DNA from: a virus
Virus record (IMG/VR): IMGVR_UViG_3300043775_000777
Location: 51,434 to 115,433 of that record
Strand: one strand, 5' to 3'
Length of the DNA: 64,000 nt
The translations under genes and the position numbers were made by a program. Shown piece by piece: positions 36,966 to 46,141 of the stretch. Numbering within the stretch: position 1 is the stretch's first letter; the number at the start of each line of letters is the position of its first letter. The notes beneath the pieces were generated by a model that was not told where the DNA came from, searched no databases, and saw nothing but the letters and a program-made list of their open reading frames with translations.

Positions 36966-38231
36966 ATGGAAACAACCAACAATCCAACTGGGGAAACCCA
37001 GGTCCTTGATACTACAAAGGTAGATCAAGTAGATGTAAACATTGATGAGATCTTTGGCATGCCGGGTGCAGAAAGTGTAATGCTTCCTGAAGATGGTAAA
37101 ACTGAAGAGAAACCTAAAAATCTATTTTCTAAAGAAGAAGTAGATACTACGTTCCTTGACAACCCCAAGGCTACTCCTGAAGAAAGACAGGAAGCTAAGG
37201 AAAAGAAAATTGAAGTTGAAGAAACAATAGCTGAACTTGATGGCTTAATTTCTCAAGAAGAAGATGCTGGTAACAAAGGTAGACCTAAAGTAGATAAATC
37301 AGGTCTTGCAGAGTTAGCAACTAAAATGATTGAGGAAGGTACACTTATTCCTTTTGATGATGATAAACCATTAGAAGAATATACTACTAAAGATTTCAGA
37401 GAGTTATTTGAAGCAAACTTCCAAGAAAGAGAAAATAAAGTTAGAGAAGACACACCAAAAGAATTCTTTAACTCTCTTCCAGAAGAACTTCAAATTGCAG
37501 CCAAGTATGTTGCTGACGGAGGTACAGATCTTAAAGGTCTGTTTAGAACATTAGCTTATGTAGAAGAAATAGTACAACTAGATCCTACAAGTGAGAATGA
37601 TCAAGCAGAAATTGCAAGACAGTATTTATATGCAACACAATTTGGTACTCCAGAAGAGATTGAATCTGAGATAGATGATTGGGCTGATATGGGTAAACTT
37701 GAGCAAAAAGCTAAACAGTTTAAACCTAAGTTAGACCGTATGCAAGATGAGATTGTAGCAAATCAACTTGCAGAACAAGAAGCTAGAAAAGAACAACAGG
37801 CTAAACAAGCTAAACAATATACAGATAATGTATATAATACTTTAGCAACTGGTGAAATAAACGGTGTTAAGCTTGACAAAAAAATTCAGAGTATGTTATA
37901 CTCAGGATTAGTTCAACCTAACTACCCTTCAATTTCTGGTAAACAAACAAACATGCTTGGACACTTACTTGAAAAATATCAATTTATTGAACCAAGACAT
38001 GATCTTATTGCTGAGGCACTTTGGTTACTTGCAGATCCAGATGGATATAAAAGTAAACTAAAAGACCAAGGCGGTAAAGCAGCTGTAGAAAAAACAGTAA
38101 GACAATTAAAGACAGAGGAGTCTAGGAAAATCTCTTCATCTTCTAGTACTGATGAGTATGAAGAACAAAAGAGAGGAACCGCAAAACCTCAAAGAACCAT
38201 CTCAAGATCTAATATGTTCAAGAGATTTTAA
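36966..38231 (+). CDS. Putative scaffolding protein
   Basis: The 421-aa product is very acidic in its first half (EEVDTTFLDNPKATPEERQE), helical with coiled-coil regions in the centre (EQKAKQFKPKLDRMQDEIVA), and basic at the end (RTISRSNMFKRF). It lies between portal and capsid genes. These are features of scaffold proteins, but the role is inferred. Confidence 0.65.
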   Translation: METTNNPTGETQVLDTTKVDQVDVNIDEIFGMPGAESVMLPEDGKTEEKPKNLFSKEEVDTTFLDNPKATPEERQEAKEKKIEVEETIAELDGLISQEEDAGNKGRPKVDKSGLAELATKMIEEGTLIPFDDDKPLEEYTTKDFRELFEANFQERENKVREDTPKEFFNSLPEELQIAAKYVADGGTDLKGLFRTLAYVEEIVQLDPTSENDQAEIARQYLYATQFGTPEEIESEIDDWADMGKLEQKAKQFKPKLDRMQDEIVANQLAEQEARKEQQAKQAKQYTDNVYNTLATGEINGVKLDKKIQSMLYSGLVQPNYPSISGKQTNMLGHLLEKYQFIEPRHDLIAEALWLLADPDGYKSKLKDQGGKAAVEKTVRQLKTEESRKISSSSSTDEYEEQKRGTAKPQRTISRSNMFKRF

Positions 38232-38259
38232 TTAGTAACAATTTAAATAACAAATAAAA

Positions 38260-39879
38260 ATGGCAACTCCAGTTTTAAACAATGGTATATTCCTCCGGGA
38301 TACCTCTTACAACGCAAGTTCCCATGTGGATTCTTACCACTTGGTTAACATGCTGAAAGATGCTGAGCCTATGGACTTAGGCCCAGTTGACTTATGGGCT
38401 ATGGCTCAGAAAGTTGAAATGCCACTTTATCAAATGTCTTCATTTGGTGGCAAGAATGTAATTATGGTTGATAATGCTCGTGGTGAGTATAAGTGGCAGA
38501 CTCCAGTGTCTGTAGACTTACCTTACATCATTGAGGATATTGAACCAGACAATAACTTTAAAGGTGTGGATGGAACTACATTCCGCATCAAATTAAGCCG
38601 CAGAGAATTTGGACATGGTGATATCATCACTTATGACAAATACAATGGAGCTGAGATGTACATTGTACCTTCAGAAGATATCCTTCCTATTGGAGATGGA
38701 TACATCTATACAGTACAATTAGTTGATAATGACAACAACAAATACTTGGATAACAAGTACTTGGCTAATGGTACTAAAGTATTCCGTAAAGGTTCTGCCC
38801 GTGGAGAGTATGGTGAAAGATTTTCTGACATCCAAACAAGAACAGGATTCCGTGAATTCTACAACTTTGTTGGTGGTGCTGAAGCTCATGTTCACTATTC
38901 AATCTCTAGCCGTGCTGACTTAATGATTAAAGGTGGAATGAATGCAGATGGTACAGTTCCTGTAACTGAGATCTGGAGAACATTTGACAAAAACATTGAT
39001 CCAGCAATCACATCATTAGATGATATGGTTAAAGTAATGGGTAAAGACAAAGTTAAAAAAGCATTTGACAATGGTGATTTGTCACGTACATTCTTAACTA
39101 CTCTTGAGTCTGCTCACTTATCTAAAATTGCTACTGACATTGAGACTTACTTAATGTGGGGAGCTGGAGGTAGAGTACGTCAAGATGGTCCAGATGATAT
39201 CCGTTTATCTGTGGGTCTTTGGAGACAGTTGGATAACTCATTCAAAAGAGTATACAACAAAAATAACTTTACACTTGATTTGTTCCGTGGAGAGATCTAC
39301 AACTTCTTCAATGGTAAGGTTGAGTTCCAAGGTCCAGATCCAAAACGTTCACTAGTTGTACAAACAGGTATGGGTGGAATGAGAATGGTAAATGAAGCTA
39401 TCAAGCGTGAAGCAGTATCTTCAGGTCTATTGATTCAGGCTGCTGATATCGGTGCAATCACTGGTAAAGGTATGGACTTGAACTTTGGATTTGCTTATAC
39501 TTCATATGTAATTCCATTCTTGGCAAATGTTAAGTTTGTATTGAACCCAGCATTTGACAATGTTCATACTAATGATATTGAGAACCCAATCATTGATGGT
39601 TTCCCATTATCTTCTTACTCATTCATTATCTTTGATATCACTGACAATACTAATGACAACATCTTCTTGTTGAAATTGTCTTGGGATAATCAATTGAAAT
39701 GGTGGTATCAAAATGGTACTATGGACTACATGGGACGTACACAAGGATTCCAGTCTTCTGGACAATTCAATGGGTACCGTGTTATGATGTCTCAAACAAT
39801 GCCAGCTATCTGGGTTAAGGATCCTACTAAAGTCCTTAAGATTGTTATGAGAAACCCAATCACTGGTGGATCATTCTAA
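38260..39879 (+). CDS. Major capsid protein
   Basis: The 539-aa product follows the scaffold-like gene and is itself followed by a strong terminator. It has a HK97-type order: a helical start, a long E-loop-like region around the aromatic and charged residues 60-170, then a backbone helix (DIETYLMWGAGG) and beta elements. Codon use is shifted to the better-translated synonyms (cgt, aac, gac) compared with neighbours, as expected for the most abundant virion protein. Confidence 0.75.
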   Translation: MATPVLNNGIFLRDTSYNASSHVDSYHLVNMLKDAEPMDLGPVDLWAMAQKVEMPLYQMSSFGGKNVIMVDNARGEYKWQTPVSVDLPYIIEDIEPDNNFKGVDGTTFRIKLSRREFGHGDIITYDKYNGAEMYIVPSEDILPIGDGYIYTVQLVDNDNNKYLDNKYLANGTKVFRKGSARGEYGERFSDIQTRTGFREFYNFVGGAEAHVHYSISSRADLMIKGGMNADGTVPVTEIWRTFDKNIDPAITSLDDMVKVMGKDKVKKAFDNGDLSRTFLTTLESAHLSKIATDIETYLMWGAGGRVRQDGPDDIRLSVGLWRQLDNSFKRVYNKNNFTLDLFRGEIYNFFNGKVEFQGPDPKRSLVVQTGMGGMRMVNEAIKREAVSSGLLIQAADIGAITGKGMDLNFGFAYTSYVIPFLANVKFVLNPAFDNVHTNDIENPIIDGFPLSSYSFIIFDITDNTNDNIFLLKLSWDNQLKWWYQNGTMDYMGRTQGFQSSGQFNGYRVMMSQTMPAIWVKDPTKVLKIVMRNPITGGSF

Positions 39880-39900
39880 CCAGGACACTATAAAAAAAAC

Positions 39901-39926
39901 GGGAGGGGGAAACTCCTCCCTTTTTT
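39901..39926 (+). terminator. Intrinsic terminator after the capsid gene
   Basis: GGGAGG (39901-39906) pairs with CCTCCC (39915-39920), followed by six T. Confidence 0.9.
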
Positions 39927-39972
39927 AATTAAAAAGTATTAAATTTAACCAACAAAATAAAAACCAACAACA

Positions 39973-40989
39973 ATGGAAAATTTCACAATGGTTGAGACCG
40001 GTAAGGGCTCAGTAAGAAAAACGGCTATTGCAGTCCGTCCGTTCTTTGACAGTAGATCTTCTAACATGGGATTAGAAGAATATGGTATGACTCTATTTGA
40101 TGGAGTTACACATACAGAGCAACTTGCTTGCTTAGAAAACAATGGTGTGACCAGGTATATTACCGGTCTTAATGAATATGCACCAGAGATAAAACTATTA
40201 GATCCTGATACAAGGGACTCTAAAGTAAGAGCAATCAGAGAAGCTGTAGCTGAACTTGAAAAAGAATTAGCTGCAAATGTTATTGAACCAGATGATAAAG
40301 ATTTTTGGAATAAAGTAAAATTGCTTTCTCCAAGTAATACAGACTTCTGGAATAAGATTACATTAGCATGTGGTAATGATCCGCTATACTTGGATCCAAA
40401 AGATCCATTTGATAGAATCAAACTTTATGCTATTGAAGCCGGTGGCTTTTCAATTGTAGCAAAAAGTTTTGATGATGCTAGATCAAAACCAGTACCGCCA
40501 AAGTTTTATCTTGATAAAGAAGAAGAAACTGTAATGGTAAGAACTGAATACAAGAAGTTGCGTAACAAAGCACTTTCTGAACTTCAGAAACTATTTGACA
40601 AAAACAGTACTAAGTTATTCTACATTGCTAAAGTTGTAGATATCAATAGTACACAATATAGAAAGTCTACACCAAATGATGTTATATATGAGAATATGGA
40701 CTTATACATCAATGGTGAAGGTGGAGAAACCAACAAAGAAAGAGCTGCCAAATCATTTATGGAAGCAGCAAATATGGACATGGAAACACTAAAAATTAAA
40801 TCAATTGTACGTGATTCCAGTTTTTTTAAGTATATTATAAGTAAGCCAGATGGTTATTTATATCATAATAAGTCTAGTAGCTTATTAGGTAGAAATGTAT
40901 CAGATGTTATTGAGTACTTGAAGAACCCTCTAAATGAGGATATTTTAAAGGATCTCAATGCTGCTTGTGAGAAGTATTGGAACTCTTAA
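39973..40989 (+). CDS. Hypothetical virion protein
   Basis: The 338-aa product lies between capsid and cargo-like genes. It has an N-terminal beta region (SVRKTAIAVRPFFDSRSSNM), two DFWNK repeats (about 107 and 123) and a charged helical end. Probably a head or assembly protein. Function unknown. Confidence 0.6.
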   Translation: MENFTMVETGKGSVRKTAIAVRPFFDSRSSNMGLEEYGMTLFDGVTHTEQLACLENNGVTRYITGLNEYAPEIKLLDPDTRDSKVRAIREAVAELEKELAANVIEPDDKDFWNKVKLLSPSNTDFWNKITLACGNDPLYLDPKDPFDRIKLYAIEAGGFSIVAKSFDDARSKPVPPKFYLDKEEETVMVRTEYKKLRNKALSELQKLFDKNSTKLFYIAKVVDINSTQYRKSTPNDVIYENMDLYINGEGGETNKERAAKSFMEAANMDMETLKIKSIVRDSSFFKYIISKPDGYLYHNKSSSLLGRNVSDVIEYLKNPLNEDILKDLNAACEKYWNS

Positions 40990-41001
40990 ATTTAAAATAA
41001 A

Positions 41002-42705
41002 ATGGCAAATAAAAAAACTACTACTGACAAGTCTAAGGCAAAGTCTGGTAGTAAATCTAGTTCTACTATCAAACCGGTTAGTGGTAAGATAGTTCCTGTT
41101 AGTGGTAAGATACAACCAGTTAGTTATAGACCGGTAGGTTCATCTGTAAAGAAATCTACTAGTAGTAAACCTTCTAGTAGTAAGACTTCTACATCTAAAA
41201 GTACTCCATCTAAAAGTAAATCAACTGTTGTAAAACCTGATTCAAAAGGAGTAGTAAGAGTAAATGATATAAATAAAGGAGATTATACTATTAACCTTAA
41301 CAGTTATAGTAAAAAAACAACTAAGTCTAAAGCTCCGGTTAAAAAATCTGGTGTTGCGAATGCTGCAAAAACTCCAGTTAAATCAACTGCTTCAAAACCT
41401 AAAACAACTCCTAAAAAATCTAGTTCTCCTAAATATGTAGAGCCAGGTACTAAAGCATTCTGGGCAATGACTCCAGACCAAAGAAATGCTAACACTATGC
41501 TTAATATAAAAGAAAGCATTGCAGGAGGTCCTAAAAAATCTACATCTAAAACTGCAGGCTCGGCTGTTAAAACAGCTGCTAAATCAGCTGCTGACACAGT
41601 AAAAGGTGTAACAGGTGGTTTGCAAAAAATAAAAGATACTAAAAAACAAGAAACACCTACACCTAGAATAGCTAAAGCTCCAGAAAAGAAGTCTTCAGTT
41701 AGTGGTAAAAATGTTACTTCAAAACAAGGAGCAGCAAAAATCAAAGGTATTGTAGAAGGTTTGGAAAGACCAACTGCAAAAAAGACACCTACTAAAGCAA
41801 AACCAGTAGCACCTAAAATGGCTACAACTATTGGTTCTGCAAAAGTTTCTGTACCTTCTAAAGGTAAAGTTAAAATAGAACCAAACTTAGGTAAGCCAAA
41901 ATCATTTACACCACCTAAGACTGAGACTAAACCTAAAGTACAAACTGCACCAAAACCAGAACCAAAACCTGAACTAATCAGAATGGAAATGATTCCATTG
42001 GCAACAGTAGCTAAACAACTTCAAGATTCTCAGCGTGCAAAACTTCCTTCAACTATTGAAATTCCTAAGTCTGTAGCAACAACTGCTAAAACTCCTGCAC
42101 CAGCAGAAGAGAAAAAAGGTTTGTTTGCAAGAATGAAAGAGAGAAGAGAAGAAAGAAGAGCTGAGAGAAAAGCTGAGAAAGAAGCTGAAAAAAATTCAAC
42201 AGCAAAAATGAAAAGAGGTGGGATGGTAAAGTATGATGCAGGTGGTTCAACATCTGCTGTTAAACCTAAAGGTAAACCTTATACATCTTTGTCTAAAGGT
42301 AATCCTAATTTAAAGCCTATGCCTAAACCTATGCCTAAACCAGGAGAAAAACCAATACCTGCAAAAACAGGTGCTAAAGGAACTGGTACATATTATGGAC
42401 CAGGACCAAAACCTTTAGCAGGTGGTAATAAAAAGATTGTGATTAAAGTTGGCAGTTCAAATAAAACCCGTTCAACCCCTGTTACTAAAAAAACAACTAG
42501 TGCTGTTAAAAAACCAGCAAAATCTAAATTGCAATCTGATGAAAAAATAATGGATAAAGCTAGATATATTTCACAAGGAATTAAAGATGTATATAATTCA
42601 CAAGTTGAAGGTATAAAAAAGTCTCCAGGATATAAAGCATATAAATATGTTAAAAATGCAATGGGTTATAAAAAAGGTGGTTCTATTAAAAAATCTAAAA
42701 AATAA
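41002..42705 (+). CDS. Large Lys/Ser/Thr-rich Gly-Gly-motif protein (putative cargo)
   Basis: The 567-aa product is low-complexity and very basic, with SSK/PKS-type repeats and little expected folded structure except a short region near 150-165 (FWAMTPDQRNANTMLNIKES) and a charged helix near 375-395. It carries MKRGGMVKYDAGGS and ends YKKGGSIKKSKK. It is probably disordered and DNA-binding inside the capsid, perhaps ejected with DNA. Inference. Confidence 0.6.
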   Translation: MANKKTTTDKSKAKSGSKSSSTIKPVSGKIVPVSGKIQPVSYRPVGSSVKKSTSSKPSSSKTSTSKSTPSKSKSTVVKPDSKGVVRVNDINKGDYTINLNSYSKKTTKSKAPVKKSGVANAAKTPVKSTASKPKTTPKKSSSPKYVEPGTKAFWAMTPDQRNANTMLNIKESIAGGPKKSTSKTAGSAVKTAAKSAADTVKGVTGGLQKIKDTKKQETPTPRIAKAPEKKSSVSGKNVTSKQGAAKIKGIVEGLERPTAKKTPTKAKPVAPKMATTIGSAKVSVPSKGKVKIEPNLGKPKSFTPPKTETKPKVQTAPKPEPKPELIRMEMIPLATVAKQLQDSQRAKLPSTIEIPKSVATTAKTPAPAEEKKGLFARMKERREERRAERKAEKEAEKNSTAKMKRGGMVKYDAGGSTSAVKPKGKPYTSLSKGNPNLKPMPKPMPKPGEKPIPAKTGAKGTGTYYGPGPKPLAGGNKKIVIKVGSSNKTRSTPVTKKTTSAVKKPAKSKLQSDEKIMDKARYISQGIKDVYNSQVEGIKKSPGYKAYKYVKNAMGYKKGGSIKKSKK

Positions 42706-42711
42706 ATAATT

Positions 42712-42897
42712 ATGGCAGCTTACACAACGGGTAAAATGAATAACCCAAATACAAAAGTACAAGCAGGTAAAAAAGCAGGTTCTAAAGGTGTTAAATCTGG
42801 AGTAAATCTTAAAGCTACTGCAGCTAAGAAAGCTACAGGTAAATCTTCAGGGAAAGTTAACACCCCTCCTAAGAAAGCTAATCCTGGTAGAAATTAA
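42712..42897 (+). CDS. 61-aa basic protein
   Basis: The product is Lys/Gly/Ala-rich (AGKKAGSKGVKSGVNLKATA), histone-like in composition. Probably a DNA-condensing virion protein. Part of the basic-protein cluster. Confidence 0.55.
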   Translation: MAAYTTGKMNNPNTKVQAGKKAGSKGVKSGVNLKATAAKKATGKSSGKVNTPPKKANPGRN

Positions 42898-42900
42898 GTC

Positions 42901-43239
42901 ATGCCAAAAGATTCTTGCTATCATAGTGTAAAAGCACGGTATGCCGTGTTTCCTTCAGCTAGGGCTTCTCAAGCTATTGCCAAATGCCGTAAAGGTAAAG
43001 GTCAAGTAAGAAAGACTACTAAAGGCACTGAACTAAAAAGATGGCAAGCAGAGAAATGGCAAGATACAAAATCTGGAAAACCTTGTGGAGCCGGTGGTAA
43101 AAATGAATACTGCCGGCCTACAAGAAAAGTATCTAAGGATACACCAAAGACTAAGTATGAACTAACTCCTTCTAAACTAGCTGCTAAGAAAGCTGAGAAA
43201 TCTAGAGTAGGTATGGGAAGAAGAGTTAAAAAAGCATAA
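42901..43239 (+). CDS. DUF5872-like basic protein
   Basis: The 112-aa product has the pattern SCYHSVKARYAVFPSARASQ, then AKCRKGKG, LKRWQAEKWQD and CGAGGKNEYCRPTRKVSKDT. This matches a small basic family seen in phages and other viruses. Conserved cysteines may bind metal. Likely virion-associated. Confidence 0.65.
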   Translation: MPKDSCYHSVKARYAVFPSARASQAIAKCRKGKGQVRKTTKGTELKRWQAEKWQDTKSGKPCGAGGKNEYCRPTRKVSKDTPKTKYELTPSKLAAKKAEKSRVGMGRRVKKA

Positions 43240-43241
43240 CC

Positions 43242-43592
43242 ATGGCAAAAAGTAGAGCACAACAAGCAGCAATAGCTATCTCTATGAAGAAAGCTGGTAA
43301 AACTCCTAAGATGAAATCTGGTGGATCTACTCCCGCATGGACTAGATCAGAAGGAAAAAATAAGACAGGTGGTCTTAATGCTAAAGGAGTAGCAAGTTAT
43401 AGAGCAGCTAATCCTGGTAGTAAACTTCAGACAGCTGTTACTACTAAACCTTCTAAGTTAAAACCTGGAAGTAAAGATGCTAAGAGACGTAAGAGTTTCT
43501 GTGCTAGAATGTCTGGGATGCCTGGACCTATGAAAGATGAAAAAGGAAGACCTACAAGAAAAGCTCTTTCTTTAAGAAAGTGGAACTGTTAA
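43242..43592 (+). CDS. DUF6321-like basic protein
   Basis: The 116-aa product has MKSGGSTPAWTRSEGKN, GGLNAKGVASYRAAN, and KRRKSFCARMSGMPGP...RPTRKALSLRKWNC. These motifs define a small basic family found in many phage genomes. Cys near the end is conserved in the pattern. Likely virion-associated. Confidence 0.7.
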   Translation: MAKSRAQQAAIAISMKKAGKTPKMKSGGSTPAWTRSEGKNKTGGLNAKGVASYRAANPGSKLQTAVTTKPSKLKPGSKDAKRRKSFCARMSGMPGPMKDEKGRPTRKALSLRKWNC

Positions 43593-43604
43593 ATTATATA
43601 TAAA

Positions 43605-44030
43605 ATGAAAACTTGTAAAACTGGATGCGGCAAAATGAAAGCCGGAGGATCTGTAAAGAAAGTAAAAAAAATGGCTACTGGTGGTCAAGCTCTAAATAAA
43701 GCTAAAGGATTTGCTCCTGCACAAAAAGGAGGCAGCAATGTATCTAAACAAATATATGGTATTCCAAATGCCGGAACTACGGGACCAAATAGAACTGCCG
43801 GATATGACTACAAAAAAGGTGGTGCTACAACATCACGTGCAGTAAGGGAATCATGTAAAAATAGCATGGTTAGAGATTTTGATGGTAAATGTGTTACTGA
43901 ACGTAAAATGCAAACAGGTGGTTCATTAAAACCAGTAAACAAAATACAAAATCCTGGACTTGCTAAACTACCTACTGCTGTTAGAAACAAAATGGGCTAC
44001 ATGAAAAAAGGTGGTGTTAAAAAGAAATAA
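43605..44030 (+). CDS. Basic protein with six GG motifs
   Basis: The 141-aa product holds KAGGS, ATGGQ, QKGGS, KKGGA, QTGGS and KKGGV, plus two Cys near the start and two in the middle. The motifs are spaced irregularly and end the protein (YMKKGGVKKK). It has no other domain. Likely virion cargo. Confidence 0.6.
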   Translation: MKTCKTGCGKMKAGGSVKKVKKMATGGQALNKAKGFAPAQKGGSNVSKQIYGIPNAGTTGPNRTAGYDYKKGGATTSRAVRESCKNSMVRDFDGKCVTERKMQTGGSLKPVNKIQNPGLAKLPTAVRNKMGYMKKGGVKKK

Positions 44031-44032
44031 TC

Positions 44033-44401
44033 ATGGCAACTAAGAAACCTAAAAATCCAAAAGAAGCCAAGTTAAAGTATTATTCTCCAGATGGTAATTA
44101 TAAAACTAAAATTACCAAAAAGTATGGTGAAGATGAAAAAGTTAAAGAAACAAGAACTTTAAAAGGAGTTCTTCGGGGAGTTAACAAACCATCTGTTATA
44201 AAAGAAGAACCTAAAGCAGAACCTAAATTATATCAGGCAAAAAAAGGAGGGGCTACTGATAAGAAATGGATACAGAAAGCTACAGCTTCTATAAAGAGAA
44301 GAGGTACTGAAGGTAAATGTACTCCTATAACTAAACCAGGTTGTACAGGTAGAGCTAAAGCTCTTGCTAAGACATTTAAGAAAATGGCTAAAAATAGATA
44401 A
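44033..44401 (+). CDS. Basic Gly-Gly-motif protein
   Basis: The 122-aa product has AKKGGATDKKWIQKATASIK, followed by RRGTEGKCTPITKPGCTGRA and KALAKTFKKMAKN. The last part is a short helical-basic module recurring in phage virion-type proteins. Two cysteines could form a metal site or disulfide. Confidence 0.6.
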   Translation: MATKKPKNPKEAKLKYYSPDGNYKTKITKKYGEDEKVKETRTLKGVLRGVNKPSVIKEEPKAEPKLYQAKKGGATDKKWIQKATASIKRRGTEGKCTPITKPGCTGRAKALAKTFKKMAKNR

Positions 44402-44403
44402 TC

Positions 44404-44868
44404 ATGAAAAAGACTAATAAAGAAAACCCAGTTACATTCTTTAGAAAAGCTAATGAAGCTAGACAAGCTTCAGTAAAAAAGTCTATTAAGAAAGCTCAAG
44501 ATGGTATTGAGACAAATGATGATCTTATTAATAAAGCTGGGTCTACGGGTGGTTATAAAAAGTCAATGGAAAAATATTATCCATGGGAAGCACCTGTTAA
44601 ACTTAAGAGTCCTGTTAATGAAAAAACACCTTGGATGAAACCTACCAGAGAATATGCTGATCCTAGAATGGACCCTAATTATAACCTAAATCCTCCAGCT
44701 TCTTCAAACTTTAGAGGGCCTCAGGCTCTTAATGCAAGAAGTGCTTCACTTCAAGGTCAAGGAATGAGAGGAACTGCTGATACTATCTCAAAAGTTCAAA
44801 ATACATATTCTCCACAAATTATTAATAAACAAAAAAGAGGAGGCTCTGTAAAAACCAAAAAGAAATAA
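44404..44868 (+). CDS. Basic Gly-Gly-motif protein
   Basis: The 154-aa product starts NPVTFFRKANEARQASVKKS, is Pro/Asn-rich in the middle, and ends with KRGGSVKTKKK. Last member of the basic-protein cluster before the neck genes. Confidence 0.6.
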   Translation: MKKTNKENPVTFFRKANEARQASVKKSIKKAQDGIETNDDLINKAGSTGGYKKSMEKYYPWEAPVKLKSPVNEKTPWMKPTREYADPRMDPNYNLNPPASSNFRGPQALNARSASLQGQGMRGTADTISKVQNTYSPQIINKQKRGGSVKTKKK

Positions 44869-44871
44869 GAC

Positions 44872-45570
44872 ATGCTTAATAGTACTATTACCATAAAAGT
44901 TAAAGAAAGGATCAACAAGCTTGACAGTAATGACTATGATAACATAGAATGCTGGCAGATTGTTGAGGCTTTCAATAAGGCTCAGGTTGAATGGGCTAGA
45001 AGACAGCTGCATGGTATTAACCAGGTAAGAGAAGGTGATGAGCAATCCACCCGTAGAAAAGATGACTTACAAATCTTACTAACTACAGAGACTTTACCTA
45101 CAGTAGATAAGCAGTATTACTTTAAGGGTGCTATTCCAGAGGATTACTTACAATGGAAAAGAGTAGATGTATTTGCTCAGAAAGACTGTTGTAATAAAAG
45201 AAGAATGACTGTATACTTAGCAGAGGAAGGAAACCTTAATCAACTTCTCAGAGATAAAGCTAAACAACCTAACTTTGAATGGGCAGAAACATTTGCTACT
45301 CTTAAGGGTGGTGATGTAAATGTATATACAGATGGAGTGTTTAATATACAAACCATGGATCTTATATATTACAGACAACCTATTAAGATACAAGTGCAGG
45401 GATGTGTTGATCCTTATACAGGTGTTGCATCAGCAGCAAATGTAGAATGTGAGTTTAAAGATGATATAATAGAATTAATAATTGATGAGGCTGTAAGTAT
45501 TATAGCTGGAGATATTGAGTCTGGAAACCAATTCTCTAGAGGTACTGATACAGCTGAACGTAACAACTAA
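44872..45570 (+). CDS. Putative neck/ring protein
   Basis: The 232-aa product has an N-terminal helical domain and then a beta region (DKQYYFKGAIPEDYLQWKRV), resembling head-tail adaptor proteins in layout. It shares the cysteine-rich style (DCCNKRR) with later virion proteins. Position between head and tail genes supports a role at the neck. Confidence 0.6.
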   Translation: MLNSTITIKVKERINKLDSNDYDNIECWQIVEAFNKAQVEWARRQLHGINQVREGDEQSTRRKDDLQILLTTETLPTVDKQYYFKGAIPEDYLQWKRVDVFAQKDCCNKRRMTVYLAEEGNLNQLLRDKAKQPNFEWAETFATLKGGDVNVYTDGVFNIQTMDLIYYRQPIKIQVQGCVDPYTGVASAANVECEFKDDIIELIIDEAVSIIAGDIESGNQFSRGTDTAERNN

Positions 45571-45575
45571 AAATA

Positions 45576-46076
45576 ATGGCAACAAGAATGTTAAAAAGAC
45601 CAGATGCTGGAAGTAAACCACAAGTGACAGTAACTCAACCTAAGAGTGAATCACCTAAAGCAGAACCAACTCCGGATACAGGAGTAGGTGGTAGCTCATT
45701 AGATACAATGGTAGCAGCTTGTGCTTCTGAACTTATGAGTGCAAGAAATGTCTTTCATAAGCTACATCTAAAAGTTACAGGACCTGGATCTTATGCAGCA
45801 CATGTAGCTATTGGAGATTTCTATGATGGTTTACCTGGACATGCTGATACATTAGTAGAAGGATATCAAGGAGCTGCAGAAAAAATATTAACTCTAAAAG
45901 ATGTTGCTCCAAGAACATTAGATGATGTAGCTGATGGTGTTGCTTACCTTAGAGAAATTTCCGGAATGATTACAAAACTTCAAGGAATGTTACCATATTC
46001 TGAAATAGTAAACAACTTAGATTTAGTTAAAGATTCTATTAACTCTACTAAGTATAAGTTACTTTTCTTGAAATAA
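45576..46076 (+). CDS. Ferritin-like DUF5856 protein
   Basis: The 166-aa product has a disordered first 40 aa, then a four-helix ferritin/Dps-like core. ARNVFHKLHLKVTGPGSYAA (two His), IGDFYDGLPGHADTLVEG (Asp, Asp, His), and later helices. Ferritin-like proteins of this kind are found next to structural genes in crAss-like and other phages; an iron or oxidative role is possible. Confidence 0.7.
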   Translation: MATRMLKRPDAGSKPQVTVTQPKSESPKAEPTPDTGVGGSSLDTMVAACASELMSARNVFHKLHLKVTGPGSYAAHVAIGDFYDGLPGHADTLVEGYQGAAEKILTLKDVAPRTLDDVADGVAYLREISGMITKLQGMLPYSEIVNNLDLVKDSINSTKYKLLFLK

Positions 46077-46095
46077 TTTGGTTATTTAAAAAAAG

Positions 46096-46107
46096 TTTAG
46101 TATATTA
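46096..46107 (+). promoter_or_regulatory. Late-type promoter motif TTTAGTATATTA
   Basis: It lies 34 nt before the gene at 46142 and follows a gap with no other signal. Confidence 0.65.
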
Positions 46108-46141
46108 TAGTATATTTATTTATTAATTAAAACAAAAAACA

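Noticed and set aside
39945-40421. 158-codon leftward ORF opposite the 39973 gene
   Set aside because: Antisense to a well-supported gene, starts inside it and ends in the intergenic gap; composition is that of a shadow frame.
41304-41744. 146-codon leftward ORF inside the Lys-rich gene
   Set aside because: It is the reverse of a low-complexity AAA/TCT-rich gene, which creates a false hydrophobic protein; no promoter or neighbour in that direction.
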